Assembly (NCBI GenBank): GCA_017959625.1
Contig: JAGDAG010000195.1
Span: 1 to 8,511, forward strand
Direction of reading: 5' to 3'
DNA length: 8,511 bases
From: Abditibacteriota bacterium
GTDB lineage: Bacteria > Armatimonadota > UBA5829
Shown here: positions 5,900 to 8,511 of the stretch, piece by piece
Position numbering within the stretch: the stretch's first letter is position 1
How the letters are laid out: each line of letters opens with the position of its first letter
Notes under the pieces: generated by a model
Databases searched by the model: none
Told to the model about the DNA's origin: nothing
The model's input: the letters and a program-made list of their open reading frames with translations, nothing else
Translations under genes and position numbers: made by a program

Positions 5900-7015
5900 T
5901 TATTGCCGGTCAAGTATCTCCGCGCATTCCTTCAGGGCGCCGGCCACCGTCGCTCTGTCCTCCTGCGAGAGTTCGGGAAAAACGGGGACGGAGAGCACTT
6001 CGCCGCAGACCTGTTCTGCAACGGGCATATCTCCTTTCTTATAGCCCAGGAAGCCGTAGCAGCTCTGCAGGTGCAGGGGGAACGGGTAATATACCGCGCT
6101 TCCCACCCCTCTTTCGGAAAGCATGGCCTTCATTTCATCGCGGTGTCTGCACCGCAGAGTGAACTGATGATAGATATGATAGTTTTCGGGCTTTGCGAAA
6201 GGAAGTATGAGCCCCGTGCCGCCGAGCTCGTTCAGATAATATTCCGCATTGGCTCTGCGGCGGCCGTTCCAGGTGTCCAGCATGGGCAGCTTGACCTTCA
6301 GTACCGCGGCCTGCAGTTCGTCCAGACGGGAATTGTAGCCGATCCTGTCGTAATAATAAGTGCCGGGGACCATGCCGTGGAAGCGGAGGCTCCTGGCCGT
6401 TTCGGCAAGTTTTTCGTCGTTGGTGACTATCATTCCCGCATCGCCGCAGGCCCCAAGGTTCTTGGTAGGGAAGAAGCTGATGCACGCTGCGTCCGCAAGC
6501 ATTCCGATGGGCTTTCCGTTGCGTTTTGCCCCGAGAGCCTGGGCCGCATCCGCGATGACCTTCAGGCCGTGTTTGGAAGCGATGGCGTTGATCGTTTCCA
6601 TATCGCAGGTCTGGCCGTAGAGAAATACGGGCAGGATGGCTTTTGTTTTTGAAGTTATCTTTGATTCTATCTGTGAAACGTCAATGTTGAAGGTGTCGGG
6701 CTCAATATCCGCGAACACAGGCTTTGCCCCGCGTATAAGGATAGCTTCGGTGGTGGCAACGAAGGTGTAAGGGACCGTGATCACCTCGTCGTCCTTGCCT
6801 ACGCCGCAGGCGGCAAGAGCCAGTACCAGCGCATCGGTACCCGAATTGACTCCTATGCCGTAGGCTGCTCCGCATTTGGAAGCGTAGCTTTTTTCGACTT
6901 CTTTGACGTTTTCGCCTATAATAAACTGGCACTTGTCAAAGACCTTGCTTATCTCAGAGAGTAATTCGTCTTTTTGAGTATCCACCTGCACTTTGGGGTT
7001 CGCTAAGGGTATCAT
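5900..7015 (-). CDS. DegT/DnrJ/EryC1/StrS-family PLP aminotransferase
   Basis: This 371-residue protein belongs to the fold-type I aminotransferases that usually aminate a nucleotide-linked keto-sugar, giving amino sugars for surface polysaccharides or secondary metabolites. Visible hallmarks are NSGTDALVLAL (57-67, cofactor phosphate loop), PYTFVATTEAI (82-92), ADAAQALGA (155-163) with Asp156 expected to bind the pyridine nitrogen, the cofactor lysine Lys185 in SFFPTKNLGACGDAG, YNSRLDELQAA (227-237), and VYYPFPLHLQ (308-317). The last motif resembles WbpE/WlbC-type enzymes, which act on UDP-linked 3-keto sugars, but the exact substrate is not determinable. ATG at 7015 has AAGGAG five bases upstream. 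It is the first gene of the minus-strand group, and no other sugar-nucleotide gene lies beside it. Confidence 0.92.
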   Translation of the reverse strand: MIPLANPKVQVDTQKDELLSEISKVFDKCQFIIGENVKEVEKSYASKCGAAYGIGVNSGTDALVLALAACGVGKDDEVITVPYTFVATTEAILIRGAKPVFADIEPDTFNIDVSQIESKITSKTKAILPVFLYGQTCDMETINAIASKHGLKVIADAAQALGAKRNGKPIGMLADAACISFFPTKNLGACGDAGMIVTNDEKLAETARSLRFHGMVPGTYYYDRIGYNSRLDELQAAVLKVKLPMLDTWNGRRRANAEYYLNELGGTGLILPFAKPENYHIYHQFTLRCRHRDEMKAMLSERGVGSAVYYPFPLHLQSCYGFLGYKKGDMPVAEQVCGEVLSVPVFPELSQEDRATVAGALKECAEILDRQ

Positions 7016-7053
7016 TGATGCTCCTTGTTAAAATCATATACTTTACAAAGGTT

Positions 7054-7082
7054 ATTATAACATATCGGGCGTTATTTTACAA
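7054..7082 (-). promoter_or_regulatory. Promoter of the aminotransferase-glgC-hisA operon
   Basis: On the minus strand TTGTAA (7082-7077) is followed after 17 bases by TATAAT (7059-7054), with an upstream TG making an extended -10 (TGTTATAAT). The predicted start is near 7047, leaving a leader of about 30 bases before the aminotransferase ATG. The spacing between the following genes (21 bp, 11 bp, 10-bp overlap) supports one transcript through the second hisA-like gene. Confidence 0.82.
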
Positions 7083-7084
7083 TA

Positions 7085-7098
7085 GAAAACGCGTTTTC
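7085..7098. promoter_or_regulatory. Candidate operator: perfect 14-bp palindrome between divergent promoters
   Basis: GAAAACGCGTTTTC is identical to its reverse complement. It begins 2 bp upstream of the minus-strand -35 box and ends 12 bp before the plus-strand -35 box. Position and dyad symmetry fit a repressor or activator site acting on both promoters. A/T-rich arms around a CG-containing centre recall LacI-family operators, but the centre here is CGCG rather than the usual single CG, so the regulator is unknown. It lacks a T-run and loop, so it is not a terminator. Confidence 0.5.
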
Positions 7099-7110
7099 CC
7101 GGCCCTGTCA

Positions 7111-7139
7111 TTGACCAAAACAAAGAAAAATGCTATACT
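7111..7139 (+). promoter_or_regulatory. Promoter of the secreted beta-helix protein gene
   Basis: TTGACC (7111-7116) and TATACT (7134-7139) are separated by 17 bases, with TG one base before the -10 box (TGCTATACT, extended -10). The expected transcription start is near 7146, giving a leader of about 23 bases before the GTG start. Confidence 0.82.
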
Positions 7140-7152
7140 ATGAATATCTGAA

Positions 7153-7158
7153 AAGGAG
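7153..7158 (+). promoter_or_regulatory. Shine-Dalgarno site deciding the GTG start
   Basis: AAGGAG lies 10 bases before GTG at 7169. The only nearby ATG (7140) hits a stop after three codons, and the next in-frame ATG is codon 121, so this site and the signal peptide that follows fix the start. Confidence 0.8.
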
Positions 7159-7168
7159 AGTTAATATA

Positions 7169-8511
7169 GTGAAACAGTTGCTTATCGCCGCCGTTTTCTG
7201 CAGCCTGCTTTCCGGAGCGGCTTTTTGCAGGGATTTCAATATCCTTGATTTCGGAGCCGTGGGAGACGGAAAGACCGACTGTACCGACGCTTTTGAAAAG
7301 GCCGTTGCCGCCGCCCGCAGTATAGGAGGGGGAAACGTGATAGTCCCCACGGGAGACTATGCCGTAAAAGGAAATATCACCCTTTACTCCGGAGTGGGGC
7401 TTATCGGGACCTACAACGCCATACCCACCGATACCCATCCTTCGTCGCTGCCGGAGAAAAGCTGTTACGGCTCCGTTCTGCTGGCTTATGCGGGAAGGAA
7501 CAAGCCCGAAGACCCCGCCTTCATCACCATGAAGGGCAACAACGTCACCCTCAAGGGCATAATAGTGAAATATCCGGAATGGACGCCGGAGGACGTGCCT
7601 CCCGTCCCTTATCCTCCATGCGTTGCGGGGACCGAGGGCAACGATCACAACGTGATAGACTGTCTGTTTGTGAACCCCTGGGAGGCCCTGCATTTTGACA
7701 GAGTAGGCAGAGTTTACGTCAGCAACGTCAGCGGATACCCTCAGAAAAGAGGCCTGTACATAGACCGCTGCTACGACGTGAGCAGGGTGGAGAACATCCA
7801 TTTCTGGCCCTTCGGCGTAGGCTACAGGCATACCGATGAGTATTGCAAATGGATACGGGAAAACGGCGTGGCGTTCGAATTTGCAAAAACCGACTGGCAG
7901 AGCTGCCTTAATACCTTCTGCTTCGGTTACGGGGTGGGCTACAAATTTACCGACCACGGCTCCGGCGGAGGCTGCGGGAATTATATCGGGATCGGCGCAG
8001 ACGCCTGCAGCACCTGTATCCTGGTGGAGGCCACCAGATGCGCCGGCATACAGATAACCAACGGACAGATAGTGCCCTGCGAGAGCGCCGACGCCCACGC
8101 CGTGCTTATACAGAAAGGGGTGACGGACAAGGTGACCCTGGTGAACTGCGGCTTCTGGGGCAATATAGACAAGGCTGTGGAAATGAACGCCCCGGGAGGC
8201 GTAGTGTCTGTTTCCGACAGCCATTTTGCCATTTGGGACGTATATAACAAAAACAGCTCCTGTATCGAGATAAACGAAGGTATCGGGCTCATTCGCGGGA
8301 ATACCTTCCGGACGAACAAGGAAATGCCCGTTGTGGTCATAGGCAAAAACGTCCGCAGCGCGGTGGTGACCGATAACGTTTCTCTGAAAAGGTTCCGGGT
8401 GGCCAACATGGCGGGTTCCTCCGCTGTCATAAGGGACAACCTTCCGCCGGAAACTTTCCCCGCGCCGCCGAAAGGTGAGCGGCTGACAAGGCGTCATTTC
8501 GTACCCGAAGA
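7169..8511 (+). CDS. Secreted pectate-lyase-3-type beta-helix protein (3' end missing)
   Basis: The frame opens with GTG and stays open for 447 codons to the window edge. Residues 1-20 form a signal peptide: a Lys at position 3, a hydrophobic core LLIAAVF, then SGAAFC. There is no proper lipobox, since Phe precedes Cys20. The mature part begins with ILDFGAVGDGKTD (25-37), the signature of the Pectate_lyase_3 family, and IVPTGDYAV (58-66). It continues as repeated short beta strands with GLYIDRCYDVSRVENIHF (195-212) and NTFCFGYGVGY (248-258), typical of exported glycoside hydrolase family 28-related right-handed beta-helix proteins. Such proteins bind or cleave polysaccharides, but no pectinase catalytic set can be assigned. 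The predicted exported part has 15 cysteines (38, 99, 151, 165, 201, 226, 246, 251, 269, 280, 283, 291, 304, 327, 365). Its role may be degradation of polymers outside the cell; that is inference. Confidence 0.88.
   Translation, partial: MKQLLIAAVFCSLLSGAAFCRDFNILDFGAVGDGKTDCTDAFEKAVAAARSIGGGNVIVPTGDYAVKGNITLYSGVGLIGTYNAIPTDTHPSSLPEKSCYGSVLLAYAGRNKPEDPAFITMKGNNVTLKGIIVKYPEWTPEDVPPVPYPPCVAGTEGNDHNVIDCLFVNPWEALHFDRVGRVYVSNVSGYPQKRGLYIDRCYDVSRVENIHFWPFGVGYRHTDEYCKWIRENGVAFEFAKTDWQSCLNTFCFGYGVGYKFTDHGSGGGCGNYIGIGADACSTCILVEATRCAGIQITNGQIVPCESADAHAVLIQKGVTDKVTLVNCGFWGNIDKAVEMNAPGGVVSVSDSHFAIWDVYNKNSSCIEINEGIGLIRGNTFRTNKEMPVVVIGKNVRSAVVTDNVSLKRFRVANMAGSSAVIRDNLPPETFPAPPKGERLTRRHFVPE

Noticed and set aside
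3138..7050. The 10-mer CTTTGTAAAG/CTTTACAAAG at 3138-3147 and 7041-7050, as a shared regulator site
   Set aside because: Both are AT-rich sequences in promoter regions, and the first simply contains the tRNA -35 box. Their positions relative to the two promoters differ, so two chance copies are plausible.
7133..8497. Long open frame of 454 codons on the minus strand
   Set aside because: It is antisense to the secreted beta-helix gene, which has a promoter, ribosome binding site, signal peptide and family motifs. The minus-strand product has no recognisable domain and no ribosome binding site.
1..8511. Mobile elements, CRISPR arrays, prophage or tRNA-linked integration site
   Set aside because: I saw no transposase or integrase motifs, no spaced direct repeats, and no duplicated tRNA end near the tRNA-Leu gene.

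Overview
The window comes from a bacterium with moderately high GC, AG-rich Shine-Dalgarno sequences, sigma-70-type promoters with 17-bp spacers and frequent GTG starts. It encodes a phosphotransferase system (PTS), glycogen synthesis and a secreted right-handed beta-helix protein, which suggests a fermentative, carbohydrate-using (perhaps gut-type) organism. The phylum cannot be fixed from the sequence. The HPr lacks the regulatory Ser46 typical of Bacillota, and the ADP-glucose pyrophosphorylase has a cyanobacterial/plant-like C-terminus.

Left part (1-2894, + strand): a compact PTS operon. It holds the 3' end of a glucose/N-acetylglucosamine-family EIICB permease, then a free-standing EIIA, HPr and enzyme I, separated by 3 bp, 3 bp and a 4-bp overlap. 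A whole phosphorelay (PEP to EI to HPr to EIIA to EIIB to sugar) is therefore made from one transcript. A strong hairpin at 2985-3018 ends it.

Middle (2985-7082, - strand): a converging group. Reading along the minus strand it starts at an extended -10 promoter (7054-7082), then degT-type aminotransferase, glgC, hisA and a second, divergent hisA-like gene. The two hisA genes overlap by 10 bp. A tRNA-Leu(CAG) gene with its own promoter follows and runs into the same hairpin, which therefore looks bidirectional. No other histidine, glycogen or nucleotide-sugar genes are present, so the functional link between these four genes is unclear.

Right part (7111-8511, + strand): a divergent promoter drives a GTG-started, secreted pectate-lyase-3-type beta-helix protein that runs off the window. 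A perfect 14-bp palindrome lies between the two divergent promoters and is a candidate operator.

No mobile element, CRISPR array or phage gene was seen. The most unusual points are the HisA paralogue that has lost most catalytic positions, the paired CxxC motifs around the EIIA active site, the HPr with Arg at position 46, and the inter-promoter palindrome. I do not see a clear new multi-gene system.
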